Positions 1 to 9,210 of a DNA stretch of 64,000 nucleotides are shown piece after piece. How positions within the stretch are numbered: the stretch's first letter is position 1; each line of letters opens with the position of its first letter. Below the pieces are notes generated by a model, which saw only the letters and a program-made list of their open reading frames with translations, did no database searches and had not been told where the DNA came from. Both the position numbers and the translations under genes were made by a program. Origin of the DNA: Marinicella gelatinilytica (lineage in GTDB: Bacteria > Pseudomonadota > Gammaproteobacteria > Xanthomonadales > Marinicellaceae); assembly GCF_026410405.1 (NCBI RefSeq), contig NZ_JAPMLN010000002.1:64056-128055 (forward strand), in the 5' to 3' direction.

Positions 1-1454
1 CGATACCAACAACGGTTGATGACCTCTTGGCAACGCCGCTGCATTTCCGGATTACCGCGTTGTACTGAAGCAAAATCTAATTCCTCTTGGCCATCTGCAC
101 TACTAACGGAACTAGCTGCACCACCACCTAAGCCAATCAGCATAGCTGGTCCACCCAAAACGATTATGTAATCACCGGCTTGGGTGTCTTGTTTGCGGGT
201 ATGAATGTCATTAATACTACCCATACCACCTGCTAACATAATCGGTTTATGGTAACCGCGCCAACGGTCATCGGCAGGATTTTTAATTTCAAAACTTCGA
301 AAGTAACCAACGATATTCGGACGGCCAAACTCATTGTTAAAGGCCGCGGCACCGATGGGGCCTTTTTGCATGATATCAAAGGCTGATGCCATGCGATTTG
401 GTTTACCCGGTAATTGTTGTTCCCAAGGTTGAGCGTTGCCCGGAATATTCAAATGGCTCACCGAAAAACCTGTTAACCCGGCTTTCGTCATGGCACCTTG
501 GCCGGTGGCAGCCTCATCCCTGATTTCCCCACCTGAACCGGTGGCGGCTCCGGCAAACGGTTCAATGGCTGTGGGGTGATTGTGGGTTTCAACTTTAATT
601 AGAACATTAATGAGCTGCTCTTGTTTTTGATACTGTCCTTGTTTATCTATAATCAAACGCTGTCCATGACCACCGGAAAACACTGCGGCATTGTCTTTAT
701 AGGCGGATAAAGCCGGTTCAGAAGTACGGGCTTCTGTGTTCTTAATCATCTTAAACAATGACATGGCTTGCGCTTCACTGTCAATGGTCCAGTCGGCATT
801 GAATATTTTATGTCGACAATGCTCGGAATTGGCTTGCGCAAACATCATTAACTCAACATCTGTTGGGTTTTTTCCCAAGGCTTGATAATGCTGACTTAAA
901 TAACTAATTTCCTCGTTACTTAACGCCAAGCCCAAAGACTTGTTTAAATCATGGAGTGCTGAATCACCGTCACGATCCAATGGCACTTCAGTTAATTCTT
1001 TGGGTGATTGATGATCAAACATTTGATGCAAGGCAGAATGGCTCTGATATAGTGCCTCTGTCATGCGGTCATAAAAGATTTTAGAATTGTGCTGCTTATT
1101 TGGATTTTCTGCGAACGTAATCAATCGACCGGCTTCAACTCGGCGTACCTGATGCAAACCACAATGATGAAAAATGTCGGTGGCTTTACTTGACCAAGGA
1201 GAGATGGTGCCAGGTCTAGGGAACACTGTCAGTGTATTTTGTGAAAACGGCAATGACGCTGTTTGGGCATTCAATAAACGTACGATTTTGTCACGATCTG
1301 CAGGCACCAGCGTTTGACTAACTTCTAATACATAAACTGATTTTATATCGACAATTTCAGGCCAATTATTCTCCTGAGCAATTTCGTTCAACTTGGCTTT
1401 TTTGAAGGTTGAAAAAGCATCACCGCCCAGTAATGTAACCCATGTTAGCGACAT
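1..1454 (-). CDS. purL: Phosphoribosylformylglycinamidine synthase, N-terminal part (cut by window edge)
   Basis: The minus strand is open from an ATG at 1454 to the left edge, giving about 484 residues of a protein that normally has about 1,290. The translation begins MSLTWVTLLGGDAFS, and near residue 290 carries the signature VETHNHPTAIEPF followed by GAATGSGGEIRDE. These belong to the ATP-dependent FGAM synthase of purine biosynthesis, which converts FGAR to FGAM using glutamine. The segment covers the PurS-like N-terminal domain, the linker and the start of the first synthase domain; the glutaminase domain lies outside the window. The gene starts 62 bases from the dsbC terminator and faces away from everything else here, so it is probably its own unit. 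Confidence 0.93.
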   Translation of the reverse strand, partial: MSLTWVTLLGGDAFSTFKKAKLNEIAQENNWPEIVDIKSVYVLEVSQTLVPADRDKIVRLLNAQTASLPFSQNTLTVFPRPGTISPWSSKATDIFHHCGLHQVRRVEAGRLITFAENPNKQHNSKIFYDRMTEALYQSHSALHQMFDHQSPKELTEVPLDRDGDSALHDLNKSLGLALSNEEISYLSQHYQALGKNPTDVELMMFAQANSEHCRHKIFNADWTIDSEAQAMSLFKMIKNTEARTSEPALSAYKDNAAVFSGGHGQRLIIDKQGQYQKQEQLINVLIKVETHNHPTAIEPFAGAATGSGGEIRDEAATGQGAMTKAGLTGFSVSHLNIPGNAQPWEQQLPGKPNRMASAFDIMQKGPIGAAAFNNEFGRPNIVGYFRSFEIKNPADDRWRGYHKPIMLAGGMGSINDIHTRKQDTQAGDYIIVLGGPAMLIGLGGGAASSVSSADGQEELDFASVQRGNPEMQRRCQEVINRCWY

Positions 1455-1515
1455 AATAATTCCACAAAAACGACAAAGCCGATATTTTAACGCAAAACAG
1501 CTTTAGTTTTCCCAC

Positions 1516-1542
1516 AAAAAAGCCCACCATTGAGGCAGGCTT
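1516..1542 (-). terminator. Intrinsic terminator of dsbC
   Basis: On the minus strand a 9-bp stem (AAGCCTGCC / GGTGGGCTT, two G-U pairs) with a 5-base loop is followed by a run of T. It lies 24 bases past the dsbC stop codon. Confidence 0.75.
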
Positions 1543-1566
1543 CATTTAAAACTAATCTGAAATATT

Positions 1567-2301
1567 TTATTGGGATGCTTTTAACGCATCCAACTGTTGT
1601 TTTAACCGTTGCGGCGGGACATAGCCCGGCATCATGGTGCCATCTTTTAATACCAAAGCAGGGGTTCCGGTTACACCGGTGGCAATGCCGGCTTTATACT
1701 GTTCAGCTACCGGATTATCACATTGCTTTTGCGCCACTTGTGATCCGGCCTTGGCTTCATCCATGGCTTTGTGTTGATCAGCCGCGCACCATACACTAAC
1801 CGCTTTATCGTAAGACGCTGTTTTTAAACCAGAACGTGGGAAAAATAAATATGAAATTCCGATACCTAAATCATTATACGCCTGCATTTCACTGTGTAAT
1901 TGTCGGCAATAGCCACAGTCAATGTCCGTAAAAACAGTCACTTCGTAGTCCATTTGTTCCGGAAAATAGTTAATTCGAGAGGCTTCACCAAATTCAGACA
2001 AGGTCTCAATTCTAAGTTTAGCTTTCTTTTGGTCGGTAATATCAACTCGTCGGTTAATGTCAAAAATTGAACCTTGAATTAAGTAATCACCATCTGTTGA
2101 CATATAGACAATATCAGTGCCATTGCCGGTACTTACCATCAGCTCTTTAATGTCACTAATGGGGGTATCAAACACAGCGGTCACTTTTACATTCGGCGCT
2201 GTAATTTTTGCCAGTGCTTGTTGATAATGCGCAACATCATTAGTGGCCGAAGCTGAGAACACGGCAAATAAACCGGCAATACATATTGATTTAATTTTCA
2301 T
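1567..2301 (-). CDS. dsbC: Thiol:disulfide interchange protein DsbC
   Basis: Periplasmic disulfide isomerase of 244 residues. A signal peptide (MKIKSICIAGLFAVFSASA) is followed by an N-terminal dimerisation region and a thioredoxin-fold domain with the redox motif CGYC at residues 129-132. The cis-proline loop is at TGTPAL (Pro214). A second cysteine pair (Cys172, Cys194) matches the structural disulfide known in DsbC. Length is normal for the family (E. coli DsbC is 236). It lies downstream of xerD, the same neighbour as in E. coli, but with a 273-base gap that could hold its own promoter. It would reshuffle wrong disulfides in secreted cysteine-containing proteins such as the proteases in this window. 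Confidence 0.93.
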   Translation of the reverse strand: MKIKSICIAGLFAVFSASATNDVAHYQQALAKITAPNVKVTAVFDTPISDIKELMVSTGNGTDIVYMSTDGDYLIQGSIFDINRRVDITDQKKAKLRIETLSEFGEASRINYFPEQMDYEVTVFTDIDCGYCRQLHSEMQAYNDLGIGISYLFFPRSGLKTASYDKAVSVWCAADQHKAMDEAKAGSQVAQKQCDNPVAEQYKAGIATGVTGTPALVLKDGTMMPGYVPPQRLKQQLDALKASQ

Positions 2302-2574
2302 AAACTTTCCAATTGTGGGTTAATGTCACCAGCCCAATTTAAGATTAATGCAATGATTAAAACTCAATAACTGGTTTTTTAATTAGTCTGAAGACTTTTA
2401 AGTATGCTTATTCAATATAAAATGATAACACAAAAAAGCATTATAAAACTTCACACGCAAAAATGTCACAGGCTATTTATGACATTGTTATTACTTTCTC
2501 ACTTTAAGCACAGAGAAACCATGGTTTAAAATTTAGACCAGAGGTTTTGCTGTTTGTTCATAGCATTACAAAAA

Positions 2575-3465
2575 CTATCCACGAGGGTGATGTTTGGCAT
2601 GAATGGTTTTCAGTTTTTCTTTAGCAACCAATGTATATATCTGCGTGGTCGATAAATCGCTGTGGCCTAATAGTAGCTGAATAACACGTAGATCAGCGTC
2701 ATGATTGAGTAAATGAGTCGCAAAAGAATGTCGTAACACATGTGGCGACGGTGCTGAAGTAATGCCGGCAGTTTCTGCGTATTTTTTTATCCGGTACCAG
2801 CAGGCTTGACGACTGAGAACCGAACCTTTTTGGTTTTTAAATACAAAACGTTCAGGGTTGTTTTTAATAAATAAGGGATTGCTACTGACATGTTTATCAA
2901 GCCAAAATAACGCTTCTTCACCCAAAGGCACCAATCGCTCTTTGTTACCTTTTCCAATAATTCGCACAACACCTTGGTTAATGTTAATTTGGTTGGCCTG
3001 TAGATTGACCGCCTCACTGACCCGCACACCGGTGGCATACATGAGCTCTAACAAACATTTATCTCGTAAACCAATATCTGTTAACACGTCAGGTTGATCC
3101 AATAACCTTTCAATATCATCTTCGGATAAAGGTTTAGGAACTGCAACCGCTTGTTTCGGCATCACGATTTGTTTGAAAGGATTTACGGATAGGTGCTGAT
3201 TAATTTGCAAAAAACGAAAAAAATGTCGCAAGGCAGAAATTTTCCGAGCCTTACTGGTGGCGCTTAATTGTCTTTCATTTAGATGGCTTATATATTGACC
3301 GGCTTGCTCTTCATTCAGTGAGGAGATAGATTGTGATGTTTTTTGCAGATAACGTAACAACTGACTGATGTCAGTTTGGTAGGCTTGAATGGAATGCTTG
3401 GAAAGTCCTTTTTCCAAGTGTAGATAACTTAAAAACTGCTGAACAAATTCAACATCTGCCGACAT
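2575..3465 (-). CDS. xerD: Site-specific tyrosine recombinase XerD
   Basis: A 296-residue recombinase that with XerC resolves chromosome dimers at dif. The N-terminal SAM-like core-binding domain spans about residues 1-105. The catalytic set is complete: Arg148 (ATGVRVSEAVNL), Lys172 (GKGNKERLVPLG), His242 and Arg245 (PHVLRHSFATHLL), His268 (LLGHSDLSTT) and nucleophile Tyr277. Length equals that of E. coli XerD (298), and xerD-dsbC adjacency supports XerD over XerC. The start codon lies 3 bases after the stop of the upstream TPR gene, so it is probably co-transcribed with the TonB-energising operon, an unusual partner for a recombinase. Confidence 0.93.
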   Translation of the reverse strand: MSADVEFVQQFLSYLHLEKGLSKHSIQAYQTDISQLLRYLQKTSQSISSLNEEQAGQYISHLNERQLSATSKARKISALRHFFRFLQINQHLSVNPFKQIVMPKQAVAVPKPLSEDDIERLLDQPDVLTDIGLRDKCLLELMYATGVRVSEAVNLQANQININQGVVRIIGKGNKERLVPLGEEALFWLDKHVSSNPLFIKNNPERFVFKNQKGSVLSRQACWYRIKKYAETAGITSAPSPHVLRHSFATHLLNHDADLRVIQLLLGHSDLSTTQIYTLVAKEKLKTIHAKHHPRG

Positions 3466-3468
3466 GAA

Positions 3469-4737
3469 TTAGGCATTATCAGCCGCTTCACGCTCAGCTC
3501 TTTGTTCTAAAGTTTTCAGATGATTCAGCCATTGCTGCGCATTATTTCTGGCCTTTTTATAATCACTGGCTTTATTAAAGGCATTACGGGCTTGTGAGTA
3601 GTTTTTCATACTCGCCTGTGACATGCCAAGCATCAGCCATGCATTGCCGGTTTTATCATCGTCTAAGCCACCTTTTTGTAAGGCACTTTGAATTGATTCT
3701 ATGGCTTTTGGCCATTTTTCCATATCCACATAAAGATAAGCGCGGGTGATATCAATGTCACCATCTTTAGCGTATTCACTGGCTTTATCATAGGCAGCTA
3801 AGGCCTTATCGAGTTCCCGGGCATTGTACCAAGTTTGACCCAATTGCTTCCAATTATCAAAGCTGGGTTCAACTTTGCCATTATCCAATGCATCCTGTAA
3901 GACTTTGCCGGCTTTATAAGGAATGTCGTTAAAGGAATACATTTTAAATAACTGCATATAATCAGTTTCTTTATCCAGCAAGTTATTTTCATAAGCCAAC
4001 ACCAAAGCCGCTAATGCATTTTTGTCTTCTTTTAATGTGAAATACACAGAAGACAGCTGCATGTAGTAAGTTTTCTTACCGGGGCTCATTGTTATTAATG
4101 TTTTCAATACGTCTGCCATTTCACGGTATTCTGACAATTCTGAATGCGCGGCTAATAATAACTGATACCAACTTTCTTGCGGCTTATCTGATAAAGAAAT
4201 GGCTTGTTTAATGGCCTTTTTCACTTCTCTAAACTCTTCAAGATTAGCGTGGGCATGAGCTTTTAATTTGAATGCCGTGTCAGGAATCTCATCGACAACA
4301 TTAAAATAATCATCCAAAGCCCTTAAACCTTCACGGTTTTTACCTTCAATCATGAGTAGCTGAGCCCGTTGCAACATCATATTAAAATGTGTTGAATTCG
4401 GCATGGCATCGGTATCAATGGACTTTTTAAAATAATCTGCCGCTTTCAGATAGTTGCCGGCGGTAGATTCCAAATGTCCTAACAATTGGTAAACAATGGC
4501 TAGCACGTAGGCATCGCGTTGATTGAGTTTAGCCAACATATTGGTTAAGCCACTGCGCGCTTCACTGTACTTTTCATCAGCAATAAACTCACTGTAACGC
4601 TCAATTTGTTTACCTTGTGATTCGGTCATAACCCCGACTGAACCGGAAGGCTCACGAACGGGGTTATCAGTTTTTAATGTACCCGCCGAAACAGAACCAA
4701 CACATAAAAAACCCAATAAAATGATAATTTTTTTCAT
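3469..4737 (-). CDS. Periplasmic TPR protein of the TonB operon
   Basis: A 422-residue protein with a signal peptide (MKKIIILLGFLCVGSVSAG) and then almost entirely tetratricopeptide-type helical repeats, for example the stretches around YLKAADYFKKSIDTD and YSQARNAFNKASDYKK. It has no catalytic motif. It follows tonB by 15 bases and is followed by xerD after 3. TonB clusters of the TtpC type in marine gammaproteobacteria commonly end with such a TPR protein, where it probably acts as a periplasmic scaffold (family knowledge). Its role here is inferred only from position. Confidence 0.8.
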   Translation of the reverse strand: MKKIIILLGFLCVGSVSAGTLKTDNPVREPSGSVGVMTESQGKQIERYSEFIADEKYSEARSGLTNMLAKLNQRDAYVLAIVYQLLGHLESTAGNYLKAADYFKKSIDTDAMPNSTHFNMMLQRAQLLMIEGKNREGLRALDDYFNVVDEIPDTAFKLKAHAHANLEEFREVKKAIKQAISLSDKPQESWYQLLLAAHSELSEYREMADVLKTLITMSPGKKTYYMQLSSVYFTLKEDKNALAALVLAYENNLLDKETDYMQLFKMYSFNDIPYKAGKVLQDALDNGKVEPSFDNWKQLGQTWYNARELDKALAAYDKASEYAKDGDIDITRAYLYVDMEKWPKAIESIQSALQKGGLDDDKTGNAWLMLGMSQASMKNYSQARNAFNKASDYKKARNNAQQWLNHLKTLEQRAEREAADNA

Positions 4738-4752
4738 GGTTTAACTCCTGCT

Positions 4753-5382
4753 TTATTCTTTAGGTAATTCAAATTCAATAACCTGAGTTGCCACTTGTTC
4801 GACGCCTTGGCCATTGACAATTTTAGGTTTAAATTTGAATTTAAGAATGGCGCGAATCGCTTCACGGTCGAATATACGTCGTGGCTTAGCATCCACCACT
4901 TCAGGATTAGTAACGGTTCCTGATGGAGATATGGTGAACTTAACCTTCACCCAACCTTCAATTTTCGCCATTAAAGCCTTACGAGGATACTGGGGGGCAA
5001 TTCGAACAATCGGAATCACTCCGCCTTCTTCAGACATATTAACCTGACCGACAGCGCCTAAAAACGGACCATCACCACCCACACCCAAATCAAGATTAGG
5101 TACATTCAACGTGGGCATATTATTAACCACTTGCTGATTTTGCTGTACGTTCATCTTTGGTGGTGGTGGCGGCTCTTTGGGTGGTGGTGGCTTCTTAGGC
5201 ACAACACGCTTACGTTGCTGCACGTCATCAGGCACCTTGACCTTGGTAAAATCAATTGTAATGTTGTCGCTATCGGTGTTGACATTGGAACTTTGACTGA
5301 TCATTAAATGCATCAGCAAGTACAGCACAACCGTGATAAATGCGGCAACAAAAGCAACCGCGAGGAAACGTGGAAGACTCAT
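4753..5382 (-). CDS. tonB: Energy transducer TonB (TonB2 type)
   Basis: TonB carries the energy of the ExbB/ExbD proton channel to outer-membrane receptors. I choose the ATG at 5382 (MSLPRFLAVAFV, 209 residues). The reading frame continues upstream to 5496, but that part overlaps exbD in another frame and has no TonB character. A single N-terminal membrane helix (about residues 4-28) is followed by a proline-rich span with PPPPKEPPPPPK, and a C-terminal TonB domain (IVRIAPQYPRKALM, then GWVKVKFTISPSGTV and FKFKP). The start is 8 bases after the exbD stop, with AGAGGTGAT of the exbD end serving as ribosome binding site. The short periplasmic spacer is typical of TonB2-class proteins. Confidence 0.92.
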   Translation of the reverse strand: MSLPRFLAVAFVAAFITVVLYLLMHLMISQSSNVNTDSDNITIDFTKVKVPDDVQQRKRVVPKKPPPPKEPPPPPKMNVQQNQQVVNNMPTLNVPNLDLGVGGDGPFLGAVGQVNMSEEGGVIPIVRIAPQYPRKALMAKIEGWVKVKFTISPSGTVTNPEVVDAKPRRIFDREAIRAILKFKFKPKIVNGQGVEQVATQVIEFELPKE

Positions 5383-5389
5383 TGCTTTA

Positions 5390-5794
5390 TCACCTCTCGC
5401 CTTTTTCAGCAGCGATCGATATACCCGGTACGCCGGCGGATTTAATTTGGTCCATAACTTCAACCAAATCACCGGTACGCGAACCACGGTCAGCAATAAT
5501 CACAGCATTAGCCTCTGGATTTTCTGCGTGCATCTTCTCAACACGAGAACGTACAGCACGTAAATCGACCTGTTGCTTGTTAATCCAAATAGCGCCATCT
5601 TCTTTAATGGCGACCAAAATATTACCTTTTTTCACTTCTTTGGCTTGGGAACTGGAAGGACGGGAAATTTCCACGCCGGTTTCTTTGACAAAGGAAGTGG
5701 TCACAATGAAGAAAATAAGCATAATAAAAACCACGTCCAACATGGGCGTAATGTTAATTTCTGCTTCGTCTTCGTGGTGATGTCTTTTTTTCAT
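5390..5794 (-). CDS. exbD: Biopolymer transport protein ExbD
   Basis: A 134-residue single-span inner-membrane protein of the ExbD/TolR family. The N-terminal cytoplasmic stretch (MKKRHHHEDEAEINITPMLDVVFIMLIFF) contains the aspartate inside the membrane helix that the family uses for proton conduction. The periplasmic domain contains the expected ADRGSRTGDLVEVMDQIKSAG pattern. It works with the ExbB at 5855-6379 and TonB at 4753-5382. It sits 60 bases after exbB and 7 before tonB. Confidence 0.93.
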   Translation of the reverse strand: MKKRHHHEDEAEINITPMLDVVFIMLIFFIVTTSFVKETGVEISRPSSSQAKEVKKGNILVAIKEDGAIWINKQQVDLRAVRSRVEKMHAENPEANAVIIADRGSRTGDLVEVMDQIKSAGVPGISIAAEKGER

Positions 5795-5854
5795 ATCAAT
5801 TCTCGTTCATCAGTAAATTGGACTGGTATTTATTCAAAATAGTTCCAATTATCA

Positions 5855-6379
5855 TTAATGGGACTGCATACGGTCTTCCAGTTTTTCTCTTTCTACCACA
5901 GCTTTTCGTTTGAAGTAAGTGGTAAAGAAAACACCGGATAAAGCGGCAACCATACCGGCCATTGTCGGAATGGTGGCTTTGGAGACACCACCCGCCATGG
6001 CGCGTGCATTAGAGGTGCCAGCTATGGCCATAATATCAAATACATTTAACATGCCGTAAACGGTACCAAACAACCCAAACAATGGGCTAATGGCCACCAA
6101 AGATTCTAAAAAACCTAATCCGGAACGTAATTTGATTGCTGCTTCAGACACTTTGGCTGCTTTAACTTGCTTGGCATACCAACTGGTGGTATCGTCACGT
6201 TTATCCCAATCTGCAATGATTTGTTTACGTACGCCTGGATACGTTATGGAGTAATACCACATGCGTTCCAGAATCATTAGCCACATCACAAAAAGTAGGA
6301 TAAAGATGGCCCAGAGTACCGGGCCACCCATGTCGATAAATGCCAATATGTCATACCATTTATCTCTAAGCCAAAACAT
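5855..6379 (-). CDS. exbB: MotA/TolQ/ExbB proton channel protein, ExbB2 type
   Basis: A 174-residue inner-membrane protein with three predicted membrane spans: about residues 18-42 (GGPVLWAIFILLFVMWLMI), one around LGFLESLVAISPLFGLFGTVYGML, and the last around ATIPTMAGMVAALSGVFFTTYF. This is the short ExbB class found with TonB2 systems, against about 244 residues for E. coli ExbB. It starts 2 bases after the TtpC stop, so the two are surely co-translated. It forms the proton channel with ExbD. Confidence 0.92.
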   Translation of the reverse strand: MFWLRDKWYDILAFIDMGGPVLWAIFILLFVMWLMILERMWYYSITYPGVRKQIIADWDKRDDTTSWYAKQVKAAKVSEAAIKLRSGLGFLESLVAISPLFGLFGTVYGMLNVFDIMAIAGTSNARAMAGGVSKATIPTMAGMVAALSGVFFTTYFKRKAVVEREKLEDRMQSH

Positions 6380-6381
6380 GC

Positions 6382-7746
6382 TTATTTCTCCGCCATATTA
6401 GCAACGATGCCCGCACTCTGCTCTTCGAGAATGTGGGTTTGTTTTCTGGCCATAGAGTGCAGAATTGAATGCAATACAGTTAATGGTATAGCAACCACCA
6501 GACCTAATACCGTGGTCACCAATGCCATGGAAATACCACCGGCCATAGATTTAGGATCACCGGTACCCATTAAGGTAATCATCTGGAAGGTTTGAATCAT
6601 ACCAACAACAGTACCCAACAGACCCAATAAAGGCGCAATAACGTACAAGACCTTAATAAACGACAGACCTGATTCTAATGGTCCGGTTTCACGAATAATG
6701 GCCTCGTCCAACTTCAGCTCCATGGTTTCAACATCAACATCAGGATTATCAGTATAAACTGTCATGATGCGTCCCAAAGCGTTATTTTGGTTGGGTTGTT
6801 TTTTCTTCAATTGTGATTTTATTTTGCTACCCGAAGACAACAACATAAAGAATTTAATCAACGCCAATATCAAGCCCAAAGCACCGAGTGCTAAAATGAC
6901 ATAACCAACTACGCCACCCTGCTTAACTTTCTCTTTGACACTGGGCGTTTGTACCACTAATTGCAAAATGGTACCGCGGGTGTAATCAACCGGAGTTTGT
7001 ACCAATTCGCCTTCGCCAGCATTCACAAAGTTTTTAGCCATTGACGAGAATTTACTGCTGGGTTGTTTCAGCAAGCGCTGCAACTCACCTTCACCGGTAC
7101 CGGTTTCATCTGCAGATCGCCATACCAAGAAGTTTCCTTGGTCATCAAAGGCATTGAAAACACCGACCCGGGTAACCGGAACATTGGTTTCAATTTCACC
7201 GGATTCGTTACGAACTCTGGCATTGAATTTTGAAATTTTACCTTCTTCAACAATTTCATGTTGCAAGGCATACCACAATTCACGCAAATCTTTAATGTTA
7301 GGCATTTTGCTTTGTGAAGCCAAGGTGTTTAAGAACTCCAAGCGGGCACTGTCAAGTTCTGCCGATGTTAACGACTCTAAAATAGCACTTCGTAAATCAC
7401 TGGCCAATACTTTAACAGTACCTTGCATTTCACCTAAGTTACCTGAACGTTCAGCTAAAGTGGTTTCCAAGTCCGCCAACATAATTTCATTTTCATCAAA
7501 TTCTGTTTTTAACTCTTCTGTACGGGCTTCTAAAGCCTGTAACTGAGCGCGTGCTTGAGACAACAACTGACTCTGTTGGTTACGTTGCTGCTTAAATTCA
7601 TTAATACGCTGTTGATTTTCTTTTGAGCTTTCAGAAGCTGCCTGGCGAACTTCTTTTAACAGCTGATCCAACGAGGCGGTATTTTGCGCCTGTGCACCGG
7701 TCGCCATAAGACCAAGTGTCAATAAACTAAAAATTAATTTTTTCAT
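6382..7746 (-). CDS. ttpC: TtpC-like MotA/TolQ/ExbB fusion protein of the TonB complex
   Basis: A 454-residue protein with a signal peptide (MKKLIFSLLTLGLMATGAQA), a long periplasmic coiled coil (about 25-110, rich in Gln, Glu and Arg), a periplasmic domain, a membrane span (about 276-305, GGVVGYVILALGALGLILALIKFF), and a C-terminal TolQ/ExbB channel domain (APLLGLLGTVVGMIQTF, MAGGISMALVTTVLGLVVAIPLTVLHS). This matches TtpC, the fourth protein needed by Vibrio TonB2 systems. It lies between the DUF3450 gene and exbB with gaps of 3 and 2 bases. TtpC is thought to adapt the complex to certain receptors (family knowledge). Confidence 0.87.
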   Translation of the reverse strand: MKKLIFSLLTLGLMATGAQAQNTASLDQLLKEVRQAASESSKENQQRINEFKQQRNQQSQLLSQARAQLQALEARTEELKTEFDENEIMLADLETTLAERSGNLGEMQGTVKVLASDLRSAILESLTSAELDSARLEFLNTLASQSKMPNIKDLRELWYALQHEIVEEGKISKFNARVRNESGEIETNVPVTRVGVFNAFDDQGNFLVWRSADETGTGEGELQRLLKQPSSKFSSMAKNFVNAGEGELVQTPVDYTRGTILQLVVQTPSVKEKVKQGGVVGYVILALGALGLILALIKFFMLLSSGSKIKSQLKKKQPNQNNALGRIMTVYTDNPDVDVETMELKLDEAIIRETGPLESGLSFIKVLYVIAPLLGLLGTVVGMIQTFQMITLMGTGDPKSMAGGISMALVTTVLGLVVAIPLTVLHSILHSMARKQTHILEEQSAGIVANMAEK

Positions 7747-7749
7747 GGT

Positions 7750-8523
7750 TTACTCTCCTGATACCTGGTGCAAAATTGGCAAGCCCACTAAATCAGGTGC
7801 AGCTTGCTTAGCAGCAATGCGGATACCTTCTTTAATGGCGGTATTGAAACGATTGTCCAATACTTCAAAATTGTCCGATTTCGGGTTATACCAGCCAGAC
7901 TGTTTTTCATCCAGGGTTTGGTATAACAACGCAGTGCGGCCAATCTGTAAGAAACTGACTTTAACGCCACTTTCTAACTCGCCTTCGTAGGTAGAAACCG
8001 AACGACCATGATCTAATTCGATTTGGTACGCTTCAGTAATTTTACGGTATTTTTCCGAGGTGGTGACATTAGAATCATTCAGAATGTTTTCTAACTCAAC
8101 AACACGATTGGTACGTTCTTTAATCTTAAAGGGAATATCCGCTTCAATCATACGTCCCAACATATCAACCATCTCAATCACCAATGGCACGATGGCTCGG
8201 TTAGTTGATTCCAACTCGGCCATTTGATCATTCATAGATTGAATGGATAAGTTTTGATCATTAACAACGGCTTCTAACTGTTGATTGTAAACCGTTAAAC
8301 TTTCAATTTCAGACAATACCGTGCGGTATTGAACGACCAGTTCTTCAGTTTGATCATTCAGGCGATTGACCTGATCCTGTGCTTGTTGTGCTTGTGCATT
8401 GGTTTCATTAACCACTTGTACAGCAGTTTGTAGCTGTGCTGCGCCAACCACTGAGGTCAGCAACAAAGCCAGCATAACCACGGATTTGGTTAAACCAACT
8501 TTAGAAATTTGAGATATCAACAT
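7750..8523 (-). CDS. DUF3450 family periplasmic coiled-coil protein
   Basis: First gene of the TonB2/TtpC operon, 257 residues. It begins with a hydrophobic signal sequence (VVMLALLLTSVVGAAQL) and then a long coiled coil (about residues 35-110, NAQAQQAQDQVNRLNDQTEEL onward in part). The C-terminal half has the family-like pattern FKIKERTNRV, LESGVKVSFLQIGRTALLYQTLD and SGWYNP. The biochemical role of DUF3450 proteins is not established. Their constant position before TtpC suggests a periplasmic partner of it. The promoter of the whole operon should lie in 8524-8774, shared divergently with the RDD gene. Confidence 0.85.
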   Translation of the reverse strand: MLISQISKVGLTKSVVMLALLLTSVVGAAQLQTAVQVVNETNAQAQQAQDQVNRLNDQTEELVVQYRTVLSEIESLTVYNQQLEAVVNDQNLSIQSMNDQMAELESTNRAIVPLVIEMVDMLGRMIEADIPFKIKERTNRVVELENILNDSNVTTSEKYRKITEAYQIELDHGRSVSTYEGELESGVKVSFLQIGRTALLYQTLDEKQSGWYNPKSDNFEVLDNRFNTAIKEGIRIAAKQAAPDLVGLPILHQVSGE

Positions 8524-8774
8524 ACCTTCCCTTCCAGTTCAAAGATTTAAGAAATAATGTGTGGAATATTGGCGTTAAATTTGTAATGACCTGAAAAAGC
8601 ATCATCATAAATCGGACAAACCAATCCACACTCGACTTAGTGGTGACCAAGAATAACTTTCTTTTTTGGAAAATTAAAGAACTAATTAAATAATTTACAA
8701 AATATTTATCTGTTTTTAACCCTTAAATTATTTAAAATCGGAACCCATTCAAATTATTTCAATGTGTGGTACTT

Positions 8775-9197
8775 ATGCCCATCAGCACAACCTGGCGCCA
8801 CTTGGCTGCTTTTATCTATGACCTGTTTCCCATCATTGGTCTTTGGCTCATCACCTCAGTGGTGATTGTTTTAATCCGCGGTGGTGATGAAGTCCCGCCC
8901 GGTACTTTATGGTTTCAATTATTACTGACTGCAGAATTGGTGTTTTATTTTGTTTTTTCTTGGCTTAAAGGCGGTCAAACACTGGGTATGCGCGCTTGGA
9001 AAATAGGTATTGAAGATTTTCAGACCATGACTTTGTGGCAATCTTTGGCACGTTTTCTCGTGGGTCTGGTGTCTACTGCTTTATTGGGTGCCGGATTATG
9101 GTATAAAAAAATTAATGCCGCCGGACTGAGCTGGATGGACATGATCAGCGGTCATCGTACAGTGAATGTCAGCCATCTTTCAAAAACCAATCCATGA
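8775..9197 (+). CDS. RDD family membrane protein
   Basis: A 140-residue integral membrane protein. The hallmark Arg near the start (TWRHLAAFIYDLFPIIGLW, with Asp in the first helix) and the GQTLGMRAWKI motif place it in the RDD family, whose function is generally unclear (some have been linked to ion exchange). Three or four helices are visible. I prefer the ATG at 8775; an in-frame GTG at 8766 is possible, and neither has a strong Shine-Dalgarno. The gene converges on lptG with only 13 bases between stop codons. Confidence 0.82.
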   Translation: MPISTTWRHLAAFIYDLFPIIGLWLITSVVIVLIRGGDEVPPGTLWFQLLLTAELVFYFVFSWLKGGQTLGMRAWKIGIEDFQTMTLWQSLARFLVGLVSTALLGAGLWYKKINAAGLSWMDMISGHRTVNVSHLSKTNP

Positions 9198-9210
9198 TGC
9201 CACTGTATGG

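Noticed and set aside
5383-5496. Upstream extension of tonB
   Set aside because: It overlaps exbD in another frame. The membrane helix and ribosome binding site favour 5382.
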